From the NCBI GenBank assembly GCA_002189035.1, contig NEEC01000010.1, positions 2,046,001-2,110,000 on the forward strand: DNA of 64,000 nt, given 5' to 3'. Under the pieces are notes generated by a model that was not told where the DNA came from, ran no database searches, and saw only the letters and a program-made list of their open reading frames with translations. Positions within the stretch are counted from its first letter, which is position 1, and each line of letters starts with the position of its first letter. This stretch comes from Utricularia gibba. Its lineage: Eukaryota > Streptophyta > Magnoliopsida > Lamiales > Lentibulariaceae. The translations under genes were made by a program, and so were the position numbers. This document shows, one piece after another, positions 1 through 13,059 of this stretch.

Positions 1-2234
1 TGGCATCAAAGATTTGCCATGTTCCTGCTTTTCCAGTGCAAGTTCCAGGTTTACAATGACATGAGCTAGTGTTGGGCGTTTACTTGGCTCATCATGCAAA
101 CATTTCTCAACGATCCCAAGAAATACTGCCAGACTATCTGGTGATATTTCCTTTTTTATAGATTCATCAATAATCAAGTCACGTTCACCATTCCAGATTT
201 TATTCCGAGCCCAGACAATTAGACTGCGCCTATCCTCTGCTGCGAATGGCTCCACTGCTGGTCTGCCACAGAGTACCTCTAACAACACCACACCAAAGGA
301 GTAAGTGTCACTCTTGGCGGTGAATCTCTGAGTTATGATATAATTTGGGTCCAAGTAACCAGGTGAGCCCTTCACGTGTGTGCTTACTAGACTTTGCAGC
401 ACCTTCCCACTCTCCCATTTAGCTAAACCAAAATCTGAAACCTTTGCTACAAGCTTTTCACCAAGTAGAATATTTGAGGACTTTATATCACGGTGAATGA
501 TCTCATGTCCAGTGTGAAGATAGTCTAGCCCCCGAGCAGCTCCAATGCATATGCCCAGTCGTTGGATCCAGGAGAGAGAGGAGGCTTCTGCATTTTTCCT
601 AGAGAATTTATACAGATGATCAGCCAGCGATCCGCAAGGAATGTACTCATAGACAAGTATCATTTCACGATGCGCCTTGAAGTATCCAATGAGAGAAACC
701 AGGTTGAGATGCCGCAGATCAGAAAGAGCTTCAATCTCTGTCCAGAACTCACGCTTCCCTTGCTTGGAGTTTGCCTTCAATCGCTTAATGGCCACTGTCT
801 CCCTTCCATTGTCTATTGTCCCTTTGTAGACGTTGCCAAAGCCTCCCCTTCCAATCAGAAATCGGTCATGGAAGTCATCCGTACTAGATTTGATCTCATC
901 AAGTGAAAAAAGACGGCATAGCCTTTTAGCCCTTGCGGACGGCTTGTTTTCAGCCACATCTGTGAACTCAACTCCGAGGATCTTTCGCAGGAGGTGAGCA
1001 ATAACGTTGGCCAAACAAATCAAAATAACGATGACATTGGAAAATCCATTTCTACGACCAATAAGCAAGAAGAATGCATGCAGACCAATGAGTGGCGATG
1101 AATTTGGCACTGATGGCAAGATGGGATTTAGGCCTGCAAGACTGTTGTCGAAATTGCTGATCTTGAATATCTCAAATCCCTCAAAAAGATCATTTCCATC
1201 AGTGAATCCATATTCAGAATGGAAGGAAACAACAATGTCACGCTTGGCGTCCCGTTTTCGTCCACTCAGCACCACCATGTAGCTCTTTTGCCATAAGAAA
1301 CCTTCTTCTTTCCTCGACTTCAGAACGTCCTCGGCAGTGGCTGCGACTACCCCATCAATGACAACCGAGAAATCCTTTCCTCCGGCTTCTACAGTTTTGA
1401 GTCCAATCTCAGAGAAGTGAACCCTTACCATGTACCTAAATCCCACATCCACTGATGTCTTCCATGTCATGTTCTTCTCAATCGTTGATTTATCCTTCTG
1501 CTTCAAATTTCTTTTCCATGTGCGTGCAAGGTTTCCTACATCACCAACCAGGGTTGGAACTGAATCCAATTTCATGTCCACTCTTCGCACAATTTCTACA
1601 GCCACACCCCTATCGATATTCTGTCCAACTAGTGGAACCCCATTTGCTCCCCCTGACAGGACAGACCAGAAGGCAGTGAAACAATCTCAATGCCGTTTAC
1701 AAATGCATAAGCCTTGAATAATGGAGACGGTATCGGAGTAAAGATTATATCTAGCGGCTGATTTTCTTCAACCGTCAAGCAAAATTCCTTGACAACAGTA
1801 TCCAGCGCAAGTGCGCGGGCGGTGATGGAGGCACTGAAGTTATATAAAAGAGTGAAGGAACCAGCTTCAACACTGAATAAGTCGGTGATATCCTCGAATC
1901 CCTTACCAAAATGAAGACGGATGAACTTCTCGCCGGGATTGAGCCGAAATCCATACGAAAATTGCGCGCGAGAAACCCGAGCCGTGGAATACGGAACCAT
2001 ATCCGCATCGTTTTTGCACCTCATCGTCGTGGAAACGCCCTCAATGTTGAAATATTTGGAACGCAGGTCTCCCAGCCATTCCCTACCGTTGGGACCCCTG
2101 TGCGGGGTGAATGAACCGCAATTGATCGAAACGCGGTCCTCCGCGGCGGCCGTACTCGCGAGTACAATCGCGGCGCCGCCAAGAATGAGCATCAAGTGAC
2201 AACACACCTCGGAATTGCTCCCCCGCGTCCCCAT
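1..2234 (-). CDS. CrRLK1L (FERONIA-type) receptor-like kinase, 3' end outside window, one frameshift
   Basis: Plasma-membrane receptor kinase of the CrRLK1L family, whose members bind RALF peptides or cell-wall pectin. The ATG at 2234 opens a signal peptide (LMLILGGAAIVLAS) followed by malectin-like ectodomain sequence (SINCGS, REWLGD, STARVSR, EKFIRLHF). After a hydrophobic segment near 1010 comes an intronless kinase domain: glycine loop GRGGFGNVYKG, VAIKRL lysine, [10 protein letters not shown] catalytic loop, DFGLAKW and GSPGYLDPNY. The reading frame shifts at the C5 run 1649-1653; one more G on the sense strand would join the two halves, which otherwise align with the second copy at 6.2-8.6 kb. 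The C-terminus runs off the left edge. Family assignment is firm; orthology to a named member is not. The frameshift may be a sequence error. Confidence 0.85.
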
Positions 2235-2399
2235 AGTTCCTCTGGCAGGAACTCTCGAATAAGAAGAAGCGGTTGATGGCGCTCTTGCGAGCCAAAAATG
2301 AAGCGACAGTTGTGAGTTGACTCAAAGTCTTCGTGGGCGGGCCCCAAGCAAGAGACTGCGTCATATTATATGGTTATCTTTTTTGTTTGTTTCCTTTAG

Positions 2400-3424
2400 A
2401 TTGATTCCTGTAATTAAATCGTAATTCTCATATTTTTTTCATATACTATTTACGTATTTTAAAATTTAAAAGGACATCAAATATCAATTCTAATCATTTT
2501 TGTAAAGCATATGATTTTGATATAATTATTAATATTTTTAATTAATATACCCACATGGTGTCCAAATTACGAGTTGCGCCAAATATGTACCTGCCTACAA
2601 GACCTGGAGTCGTACTCCAAATCCCGACTGCCCGTTGACATGGTCAACTAATCGAACGTTTGAAAAATCAATTCATAATTAATTTTAGTAGAATTAAAAT
2701 TCTAATAAAATATAATTTATACATGTTTGGAATCTTATTTTAAAAAATAATTATTATAAAATTATTTAATGTTTGGAATAAAAAAATCAGAATTGATTTT
2801 TATGAGTAAATTAAATATTTATCCACATCTATTAGTAATCATAATCTTAACTAATATTATCAAATTAATATTTATTTTAAAAATGATATTAATTGTAATT
2901 CTTTATTAGCAAATGAGTATAATAGTAAATTTATTTATTAAAATTAATTCTTAAAAAAATTATGTATAATAACCTACGCATATTAGGTTATTATGTAAAA
3001 TCAATTTTCATAGAAGATAATTAGATACATATTTAAAAGATAGAATCAATTTTATGAAAATAGAATTGAATTTAATAAAATAGAATTAGCCAAACATTGT
3101 CTAATCGACACTTTTTGGGTTCTTTGGACCAAGTAAGAGCTTGTTTCATATTCTAAGGCATTTAGCTCTCTAAGAAAAAGATGATGTGGTTTAATTTTCA
3201 TGTTTATCATATTTAATTTCTAAATTTTAATGTACATCAAACAAAATTAATTCTAGATGTTTTATACCTTAAATAGTTCTCCTTTGTGGGGCATGTTATC
3301 TCGCACATCTAATTTGGATTCATTTATTATAATACATAGGAGTTAATGGTAGTTTTAAAATTTACCCATCTTTCATTTCCATCACACACACTAAAATAAA
3401 TGTATAATACATTTATTATACACT
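2400..3424. other. AT-rich intergenic stretch, no gene seen
   Basis: Very AT-rich DNA upstream of the first CrRLK1L gene. I see no coding pattern. Short related blocks such as ATGTTTGGAAT near 2723 and 2770, and CAAACATTGT near 3094, suggest decayed transposon sequence, but I cannot define ends. Confidence 0.5.
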
Positions 3425-3836
3425 CAAGTAGTGTTTTGGAAAATTTTTATAATTTATTTTTACTTTTCAAAAGTAAAAATAATTTTGTTCTAAAACAATT
3501 TTAATTATAAAATTAATTTTATCAAAAATATTTTTAAAATTATAAATATAAAAGTTATTTTTGAAAAAGTAATGAATTGGTTACTCAAAAACTTAAATAG
3601 TATTCTGAAAAATTTTTTAAAACTGTTTTTATTTTTCAAAATTACTTTTAAAAAATAGAAATAAAAAGTAAAAGTAATCAATTCATTATTTTTTTAAAAA
3701 TAACTTTTATAGTTATAATTTTAAAAATATTTTTGATAAAATTAATTTTACAATTAAAATTATTTTAGAACAAAATTATTTTTATTTGTAAAAATTAGAA
3801 ATAAATTATAAAAATTTTTAAGAACACTTATTTAAA
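3425..3836. repeat. Foldback (MITE-like) inverted repeat
   Basis: The two halves are near-perfect reverse complements: about 3425-3588 and about 3673-3836, around an 85-bp centre. The termini read AGTGTTTTGGAAAATTTTTA on the left and, reverse-complemented, AGTGTTCTTAAAAATTTTTA on the right. There is no ORF. The size (about 410 bp), AT richness and long terminal inverted repeats fit a non-autonomous DNA transposon. I could not find a convincing target-site duplication, so the superfamily is not assigned. Confidence 0.7.
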
Positions 3837-3906
3837 TTCATAGAATTTATTTTTCAAAAAAAAACCCAAGAGTCGGTATCAGAAACTCTCAACTCCAGCA
3901 AGATGG

Positions 3907-5990
3907 TCAACTCTCGACCGATTGGCGTTGCGTGGATCTGGATTCAAATAGCTCCCTATCTGAAATGGATCTGATCTCAACAAGAGACTCGAGGACTTGT
4001 TGCATTGAAGGCCTCTTTTCAGGGTCAGTTTGGAGGCATCTCCCAGAGAGACATGCCGTCCGGTGTGCCGCATTGGGCGTATAGTTGCCGTCCAACGCAG
4101 TATCCATGAATTCCTTCAACTTTGCTTTCTTGCGTAAGAGGGGCCGCGTCCATTCCACTAGATTAACTTTGCTGGGGTTCCGTTTGTCCAAAGGTCGGAA
4201 CCCAGTAAGCATTTCTAGCATCACCACTCCAAACCCATAGGCATCACTCTTCTTAGTTAGGTGACCTTGCCACGCAAGAACCAGGATCAAAGAAGATTAG
4301 CAAAAATGAAAAACTTTTGGCACTCCTCCCTTTTTCATTTCCAGTTCTATTTCCGGATGTGAAGGAGCATTCTTTTTTACCTGTCATAATGTACTCAGGA
4401 GCAGCATACCCAGATGTGCCCATAACCTAGTGCTTACGTGGCTGTGACCATCCATCGGACCAAGTCTCGCCAAACCAAAGTCACCAACCTTTGGGGTGAA
4501 CATCTGAGAGGCTCAAAAGGTAAGAGAAGATTTGCACAAAAGCAACGGCAAGAGTTCATAGCTGAAAGCTTAAATAATGTAACTCCCTGCTATGCGCCTG
4601 TGCAGATTTGAAGTAGAATAAATCGAATTCATGAGCTTGAATCATCATAGAACACAAAATCATTCGTCTCCATATCAACCATAACTCAGCTCGGATAGTG
4701 ATGATGTGAATCGTACCTTATCAAGCAATATGTTTGAGGTCTTCACATCCCTCAATATAATATTTATCGAGTGTAGGTACGCAACTGCTCGAGCAACTCC
4801 GGTTAGTATACTCAGCCTTGTATCCCAAGGAAGAGATGGAGCAACTGAATCCCCTGTCAAAAAAAAAAATGATGCAGCTTAATCAAAACTCATGCTTCAT
4901 GAAAGGGCGGTTGTTTAAGTGAAGAAAATAATTATTATTCACTCTTAAAAAGATGAACGTCCAAGCTTCCGTTGTCCATGAATTCATATACTAGTGATAA
5001 CTTCTCATCCTCCACGCAGTAGCCCAGTAGGTTGACAATATTAGGATGAAAGATCTTCGACAGTAATTGGACCTCGGACTACAAGTACCATCACAATTGA
5101 AACATTAAAATGGAAAAAACAACCCATCAGAAACAAGAAAAAAAAACATTTTCACTTCTAATGTACATCATAAACTTAAAGGAAAAAAATGGAGCTTTTT
5201 CTCAGTGTCCAGAATAAGTTTTTTTCCCACCAAGAACGCAAACCAACGACAAATGAGGAGAGGCAAAAATCAAATATGAGGGTCTGAAGAACCTAGCCCA
5301 GTTGGATGGCATCATTGTTAGTGATGGTTTGGAAATATACGGTTGCAGATGCACTTTGTGTATCGTGAAAGTACAGAAACAACAACACTATAGGAGGAAA
5401 GAATAGTGGAAGATTTTGATACGGGAGATGCTGATATCGTCTTCTGGAAAACCCAAAACACTGCACTATTTTGGATTCGACAAGAAGTCATGTGGGTTGT
5501 ATCCCCTTTTTTATTGTAACTTGGATCCCGTAAAAGGCCAAAAAAGAGATTTAAGGGGATTTGTAACTTGTATCCCCGATCGAACTCACAGGGAATTAGA
5601 TGTAACCCGAAGGAGCCAGGAGCCGACACTCGCCAGTGAAAAAAAAAAGAAAAAGCATTGAGATTTAAAATTACCTGCCACCGTTAATCCCTTCTGCTAC
5701 CGGAACTCAACATCTTAACAGCAACTGGGTAGCTACTTGGAATTCCACCACCAATATTTCCCTTCAGCCAACCTTTATACACTCTCCCAACCACCTCTCC
5801 TAGAAGAGTACTGAAGTTTCGCGTAGCCGCCGTCAGTTCTGAAAAGGAGAAGACCCTTCCACCGGGGGTTGAAGCCATATCCTGGAGTTCAAGTATTTTG
5901 TCGTCCAAAACACTAGCATTCTTAAAAGCAACTTTCCCTGACTGCGTGTTATTGGTGCTGAGACATATGCATTGTCAGTACAAAACAGCT
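3907..5990 (-). pseudogene. RLCK subfamily VII kinase copy, degenerate
   Basis: Remnants of a cytoplasmic receptor-like kinase in several exons. In order: RVFSFSELTAATRNF with VYKGWL and VAVK (5690-5860), a subdomain III-V exon with [11 protein letters not shown] and [10 protein letters not shown] (about 4950-5085), an exon with AVAYLH and [12 protein letters not shown] (about 4715-4855), an exon with DFGLARLGPMDG and HVSTR (about 4390-4505), and a final exon with KKSDAYGFGVVMLEMLTG. Defects are a glycine loop shortened to GEVVGRV, an in-frame TAA at 5684-5686, and a one-base loss at 4426-4427 before the VMGTSGY-type motif. The catalytic loop has L where the family usually has Y or H before RD. 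No convincing myristoylated first exon was found. It is either a pseudogene or an error-laden copy. Confidence 0.65.
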
Positions 5991-6235
5991 GAAGAGTAAA
6001 ATGATAACTAAACCTGAAAGCACAAATAATCTTCATGTTCTAAAATTACTGGTCTCCTTGAAAAAATAAGAATACAAAAACCGTGCAGGAGTGTAATATA
6101 TTATGGATAGGATTCAATACCTGATTGTAAAACTTTGTCATTTCTCTTTGATGATTTTCTACTCTTCCATACCGAAGTAAAAGGCAAAACCGTGATACTT
6201 TGTGCAATGCGGTGTTGCTCCCATGTTTTTACCGT

Positions 6236-8585
6236 CTAATGACATTTGGGTACTGGACAGTTAGTCATCGGGGTCGTAGAATTTGGAAAACAATGGTGTG
6301 CGGTAGATGGTGGTAAAAAATCAGTTATGCTAGTTATCTCCTTCGGTACCAAAGATTTGCCTTGTTCCTGCTGTTCAAGAGCAAGCTCAAGGTTTATAAT
6401 GACTTGGCCTATTGTTGGGCGTTTCATTGGCTCATCATTCAAACATTTCTCTGTGATGCTAAAAATGTTCTTTGACTATCTCGCAGTAGCTCCCCTGATA
6501 TACTTGGATCAACGATTGATCAATTTCACCTTTCCTGATTTTATTTCGAGCCCAGATGGTTAAAGAGCGCTTCTCTTCAGCAGCCAATGGCTCCACTGCG
6601 GGTCTCCCACATAGTACTTCCAACAAAACAACACCAAAGGAGTAAGTGTCACTTTTCGTGGTGAGTTCATGAGTTATGCCATAATATGGGTCCAGGTACC
6701 CCGCTGTGCCCTTCGCATGTTCGCTTACTCTGCTTTGCAGACCTTTCCATTCTCCCATTTAGCCAAACCAAAATCTGAAACTTTAGCCAAAAGATGTTCA
6801 TCAAGTAGAATGTTTGAAGATTTTATATCACGGTGTATGATCCCATGTCCAGTGTGAAGATAATCTAACCCTCTGCAGCTCCAATGCATATTTTAAGCCT
6901 TTGAGTCCATGACAAAGTTAAAAAGGCTTCGTTCTTCTTAGCAAGTTTATACAAATGATCTGCCAGTGATCCACAAGACACGTGTTCGTAAACGAGGATC
7001 ATTTCATGTCTCTCCTTACAGTACCCAATCAGAGAGACCAGGTTAGAGTGCCGCAGCTCAGAAAGAGCTTCAATCTCTGTCCAGAACTCCCGCTTCCCTT
7101 GCCTGGAGCTCCCTTTTAATCTTTTAATGGCGACCGTCTCCCTACCATTGTCTATAGTCCCTTTGTAGACATTGCCAAATCCTCCCTTTCCAATCAGAAA
7201 TTGGAAGTCCTGTGTGGCAGCCTTGATCTCATTAAATGAAAAAAGACGGAATAGCCTTTTAGCCCTTGCAGATGGCCTGCTTTCCCCTACCTCTGCAAAC
7301 TCAACTCTAGTGATCCTTCGCAGGAGGTGTACAATTATGTTCACCACACAAATCACGGTTACGAACCCATTGGCAACAGAATTTCTTCGAGCTATAAACG
7401 AGAACAATGCATGTATATCATTCAGTGGCAGTGAATCCGAAACAATTGGCAAACTGGGATTTGGACCTGCTAGACTGTTTTCCAGGTTACTGATCTTGAA
7501 TATCTCAAATCCTTCAAACAAGCCATGTGCATCAGCGAATCCATCTTCCGCATGGAAATGGGTAACTATTTCAGGCTTATCCTTCCGTTTTTGTCCACTC
7601 ATCACCACCATGTAGTTCTTATGCCATAAGAAACCTTCTTCATTCCTTAAACGCAGTACATCAACAGTAGTAGCAGCGATCACCCCATTAATGAAAACCG
7701 CGAAATCCTTTCCCTTCGCTTCTGCAATTTTGAGTCCAATCTCACAGAAATGAATCCTTACCAAGTACTTAAATCCCACATCCACAGATGTCTTCCAGGA
7801 CATGTTCTTCTCAACCTGGAATCCTCCCTGGTACTTCCAACTTCTTTCCCAGACCCGAAAAATGGTTCCAACATCACCAATCATGTAGGTAATGGACCCA
7901 CTTTCATATCTACTCTTCGCACAATTTCTAGAGCCGTGTTTCTATCATTGTTCACCGTATCTTTCTGGCCATCAATTTGGACGGCAGTTGAGTCTCCGTG
8001 ACAGTAAGAAAGACCAGAAGACACTGACAGAATCTCGATACCGTTTACAAAAGCATACGCTCCAATGATGGAGTCTGAGTAGGAGTAAAAATTATATCAA
8101 GGGCTGATTCACTTCAACAGTCAACAAAATTCCTTGACAACAGCATCCAGAGCAAGCGCGCGGGCGGTAATCGAAGGGCTGAAGTTATGGAGAAGCGTGA
8201 AATGACCGGCTTCAACACTGAAGAAGTCAGTGAAGTACTCCAACCCCTTACTAAAATGAAGACGGATGAACTTCTCCCCGGGATTCAGCCGAAATGTATA
8301 CAAAAATTGCGATCGAGATACCCTAGCGGTGGAGTAGGTAACTAAATCAAGATCATTTTTACATCTCACCGTCGTAGACATGCCTTCAATCGTGAAAGAC
8401 TCCGGACGCGAATCTCCCAGCCATTCCCTACCGTTTGGAGCCGTGAACGGAGCGGATGAACCGCAGTTTATCGAAATCTGATCGTTCTCCGCCGCCGCCG
8501 TAGTTGCTAGTACGGAAACGACACCAAGAATCAACATCAGGTAACACAATCCACCACCTCGGCTCCCCAGCCGCCGCCGTTCCAT
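6236..8585 (-). pseudogene. Second CrRLK1L receptor kinase copy, multiply frameshifted
   Basis: Tandem paralogue of the gene at 1-2234. The ATG at 8585 (MERRRLGSRGGG) is chosen because it aligns with the first copy's start, and a signal peptide follows. Malectin-like sequence runs to about 8120. Three one-base losses near 8120, 8100 and 8050 cancel to restore frame, and another sits near 7890. The kinase part keeps GKGGFGNVYKG, VAIKRL and [10 protein letters not shown], but frame is lost near 6875, 6750 and 6500. The C-terminal tail ends at 6236. All breaks I could resolve are single-base losses; I saw no nonsense substitution. As written it cannot encode a receptor. Whether the damage is biological is discussed in the findings. 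Confidence 0.75.
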
Positions 8586-9621
8586 CGGATTCGGTGCTAT
8601 TCGATGACGAAATTCGAAAAAAAATCGCACAAAGATGCGGATGGAGTCATACCACAGATTCTGAGAAGCAGTTGACAAGTCCACACGCCGCACAGGCGCA
8701 ACGCAGATCGCGCCAAACCCCGTTTTGCTTTGTTGGACGGCCGAGAGTCAACTATCATTCTTGAGCTTTATAAATGAAGTAATTTCATAATGCTTGGTTT
8801 CTTGTGGATGTGAACCTTTGAGATTCAGCGGTGAGTACCTGGAAGGGTGTCTAGCTTTCTCCTACTTGAAGGAAGACGACTTTATATGAGATTATTTGTT
8901 TTTGTGTTGGATTTTGTGTGCGACCGACTTACGTATTAAGCTTTGGGTCTGAGATCGTGACTTTCTGTAATTATATAGAGCTGCAGAAGAGTATTTTACT
9001 TAGCTCAATAAAAACAAGTATGAAAAAGCAGAAAGATCTTAGACCATTTTATCTTTTTAATATTGATATTGACATTTCTTGAAATTAATTTATTAAGTTT
9101 TTTTATTAAATTTACTTTACGTTTGTATTTATTTTCAAAAATAATATTAAATAAATATTTTACATTATAAATCATTTCCAAAAGAAAATGACACATAATT
9201 ATTCCAAAAATAAATAAAGATGCTGTAAAAAAAGAAGATCAAATTAGATTCTGAATTGGTATTTTTGAAAACTAACCATCATAATATTTTCTTTTATACA
9301 TTGAGATAAAAATTTTACAGATAAAATGATTATTTTTCATACGTAATATAGGATTGTTACTTTTCAAAATCATTACTATCTCAATTTATGTGATAAAAAT
9401 GGCCATCATGGCTTGATTTAAACTTAAATGCAAAATTCAAAGGGTATTTTAGACTTTAGTCAAATGCAAGTTATAATTTTTTTTTTATAAATATTTATAT
9501 ATAAAATGACCCAACCAGAGGCCATCTTCATCTTCAGCACCCCAAAAACCCAATGGACAGCAGCCACCGTTGAAGGAAGAAAAAAGGTTTTTGTTCCTTT
9601 GGGCATTGCAAACAAAAGAAG
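8586..9621. other. Intergenic region between CrRLK1L copy and RH39, no gene seen
   Basis: About 1 kb, AT-rich from 9000 to 9480. It should hold the promoter of the second CrRLK1L copy (reading left) and that of RH39 (reading right). I see no coding or repeat signal that I can support. Confidence 0.5.
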
Positions 9622-12600
9622 ATGGGAACTTCAGCCAAAGCTTGAACTTCACTCTTCTTTCTTTTCCCAAACGTTTCTCTCTATTTGGCACTCTCCACTT
9701 CAGGCATACCCGTCTGTCGCCTCCGACGAATAAATTCAGAAGACTATGCACCGCGACCGCTGCCGTGGAGACCAATACTGTTGAAATCGAGTCCCTGCAA
9801 CCGTTGAAGCATTCCATTCTTTTGGAAAGACTCCGGCATAGGCATCTTAAGGAATCGAATCAGTCTTCGTCTTCCAGTGCTGCCACAGTTAGTACTGTGC
9901 CCAAGACTGTGAAGAATGTTGAAGGTGAGAGTTCGAAGAGGAAAAGGGTTGGTGGGGTGGAAATGGTTTCGAGCTTTGAGGAATTGGGTGTAAGTGAAGA
10001 GTTAATAGGTGCTCTTCAAGAGATGGGGATATCCGTTCCGACAGAAATTCAGTGTATTGGAATCAACGCCGTCCTGGGTGGAAGGAGTGTGGTTTTGGGA
10101 TCCCACACTGGCTCTGGCAAGACACTCGCATATCTTTTACCTCTTGTTCAGGTTTGTTCAATAATTACTTATTTTAAGGGTCTCTTAGATTAAGCTCTTT
10201 TGTCCCTGTTTTTGTGATTCATCATCTGGCTATTTTTTTTAATTCTTGTCAAGACATTGGAAGTATTGCAATTTATCTTCTATGCAGTGGAGCAAGAAGA
10301 TTTATATTTCTGTCCATTCAGCATGTGCATTGCTGGCTATGGAATTAACCACTAGAAATGTTTTCATTTGTTAGTTCAAATGTGTCATCTTTTTCCTTCT
10401 TGTTCGCAAGGAGTGATTGTATTTCAATTGGCTTATTAAAATTCAACCTCTTCAGTTCTAGCCATGTAAAAATTCCTCATTCCACATCATTCTTGTACCA
10501 AACCTTGTAGTTGCTGAGGAGGGACGAGGCACTGCATGGTATACTTATGAAACCTCGACGTCCTCGGGCTGTTGTACTGTGCCCCACTAGGGAGCTCTGT
10601 GAACAGGTTATTTTTGTTATTGAACATCTCATATGTATCATCTGTTTGTTCACTAAAGTCATTGTGTATGCGTAGGTTTTTCGTGTTGCTAAGGCCCTTA
10701 GTCACCATGCAAGGTTTAGATCAATAATGGTAAGCGGTGGTGGACGTTTAAGACCACAGGAAGACTCCTTGAACTCCCCAATAGACATGATTGTAGGGAC
10801 GCCAGGCCGAGTTCTGCAGCATATAGAAGAGGGGAACTTTGTTTACGGTGATATCAAGTACTTGGTAATCACATCGCTTGAGTTGTTATAATTCCATGAA
10901 ACAGCCCCTTTGCGTGTGTAGGTTTATCCTTCACAATTTCTAATGGTAAACTACATGGTAAAGGTTTTGGATGAGGCGGACACTATGTTTGATCACGGAT
11001 TCGGCCCCGATATCCGCAAGTTTCTGCAGCCCTTAAAATACCGTGCTTCAAAACCTGATGGTCTTGGATATCAAACTGTATTAGTCACTGCAACAATGAC
11101 CAAGGTATGCTTTGCTGTGTATATAGCCCTCATAAGCATGTCAGGATATCACTGCATTTTTACAGTGTTTTTTATGATCATCTCTGGACCGGCCAGAAGC
11201 ATTTTTCCATCCAGCCATGTTTCTTCTCACAGTCAAATCTTGTTTGTATCTTAGGCAGTGCAGAAACTGGTGGATGAGGAATTTCAAGGGATTGCTCATC
11301 TACGTACCACTTCTCTCCACAAGAAGATTTCTTCTGCTCGTCATGATTTTATTAAACTTTCGGGTTCAGAAAACAAGTTAGAATCGTTGTTGCAGGTCTG
11401 GTAAACATTTCTGCTTTTATCTGCGGTAACCTTATTTGGCAGCTCTTTATTCATGTTAGAATATGACTGTTGAGGAGGGTTTCCTTCGAGATTTTGAAGA
11501 ATCCATGTTTTAGAGCACAAACACTTTTTAGCAGTGGATGATCAATGTGGTTCGTTTTCCCTTTCGTGGAATGTGATGCAGTTATCTGATTACAGGTTCT
11601 TGAACCAAGTTTAGCAAAAGGGAACAGAGTGATGGTTTTCTGCAACACACTGAACTCCAGCCGAGCTGTTGATCACTTCTTACATGAGAATCAAGTCTCT
11701 ACAGTAAATTACCATGGAGAGGTTCCAGCTGAGCAAAGGTCAGCAACTCCCTTCTTTTTCTTCAGGATCCAAGTTGTCTTCTTCAGTCAGTTTCAAAGTT
11801 CATCATCTGCTTCTTGCATGCTTGCTGCATCAACAAACATTTGAGGCATTTATCGTACGCAGGGTGGAGAACCTTGAGAAATTCAAGAGCAACGATGGAG
11901 ATTGCCCGACATTAGTTTGCACAGACCTTGCAGCAAGGGGCTTGGATTTAGATGTTGATCATGTTGTCATGTTTGACTTTCCCTTAAACTCTGTAAGAAT
12001 TAAGATATGTGCTTTCCAGCGTCTGTTTCTGCTAAGAAGTGGTTTCATCTCTTTCCCTCTTGATTCTGTCAGATTGATTACCTTCATCGCACCGGAAGAA
12101 CCGCCCGAATGGGTGGGAAAGGTATGGATACAACCTGAAATACACTTGTTGAGGTCAAAGCTTGCTTATTTGCTTTTCCTTGTGCACTGTACTGAATCTC
12201 TGTTGCTCTCACTGTTTTTTCAATGAATAACAGGGAGAGTAACAAGTCTGGTTACTAGAAAGGATTCACTCTTGGCTTCCTGCATCGAGGAGGCCATGAT
12301 GAAAAACGAGAGCTTGGAGTCCATTTCTGTAGAGAGGGTGAAAAGGGATCTTGCTCGGTCGCAAGTGAATGTTCAGAAGGAGAAACATGAAAAGATGGTA
12401 AAACTTGCGAAGAAGGTGAAAGCCACTGTAGGATCAACCGTACCTCGTGACAAAGGTGTGGTTGCTAAGAAAGCCTCCATATCGAAGTCCAGCAAAGGGT
12501 CTGCTGTTGTCAAAGCTAACCAGAAGGCAAGTGGAAGAGCCATCATTTCCAAGAAACCTATGGTGTCAAAAGTTTCGAAAGCATCCATAGCTCCGAAAGC

Positions 12601-12781
12601 CGGCAAGAAGGTAGATACCAAAGTTGTCAAAGCAGGAAAGATGCCGGCCACCGGATTTTCGAGAGGTAAGCTCTCTGGTGGTAAAAGACAGTTGAGGAAT
12701 AAAGATTCAGGTGTTGCTAGAGCTACATCAAAAATAAGTGTTCCTGGATTCAGAGTTAGGAGTGCCATGAAAACTGGTTAA
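9622..12781 (+). CDS. RH39: DEAD-box RNA helicase 39-type, plastid
   Basis: ATP-dependent RNA helicase. In Arabidopsis, RH39 acts in chloroplast 23S rRNA maturation (hidden-break formation). Nine exons (9622-10151, 10511-10606, 10676-10864, 10964-11104, 11255-11395, 11596-11738, 11863-11992, 12073-12121, 12234-12781) give about 655 aa. Motifs in order: PTEIQ (Q motif), SHTGSGKT (I), PTREL (Ia), GTPGR, DEAD (II), TATMT (III, SAT-equivalent), TDLAARGLD (V) and HRTGRTAR (VI). The N-terminus is transit-peptide-like and the C-terminal ~120 aa are Lys-rich. No ATG lies in frame with exon 1. The ATG at 9622 fits only if one T is missing at 9642-9643, so the start carries a likely one-base frameshift. 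It is convergent with SOL1, 278 bp apart. Confidence 0.9.
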
Positions 12782-13059
12782 CCGTTTTTGAATAGTACAG
12801 GTGCCTGATTTCAGGCATGTTTGCTTTCATTCTCTAAATCCTCTGCACAGATTTGCTGCTTCCTGTAACAACCAAACGAAGCAAGAGCGATGATTTGCTT
12901 GGTAGGGATGACAAACTTGGCTAGTTTCTGGAATAAAAAAAACTCACTGATGTATAAGAAGAGTTCATAACCAGCTTCAGGACAATCTACTTTGTGGTTC
13001 TTCTTTCGACACACCCGGCATTGTGCTGAGATGCTTAAAATCTGAGAAAACACAGGATG

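Noticed and set aside
5318-5661. Short ORFs within the RLCK remnant intron
   Set aside because: No recognisable domain; they lie between aligned kinase exons.
9506-9733. ATG at 9506 as the RH39 start
   Set aside because: It is in a different frame from the helicase exon and runs to a stop without joining any splice donor. 9622 with one missing base gives a transit-peptide-like start.
12373-12768. 131-aa ORF antisense to the RH39 tail
   Set aside because: Shadow of the Lys-rich coding end of RH39.
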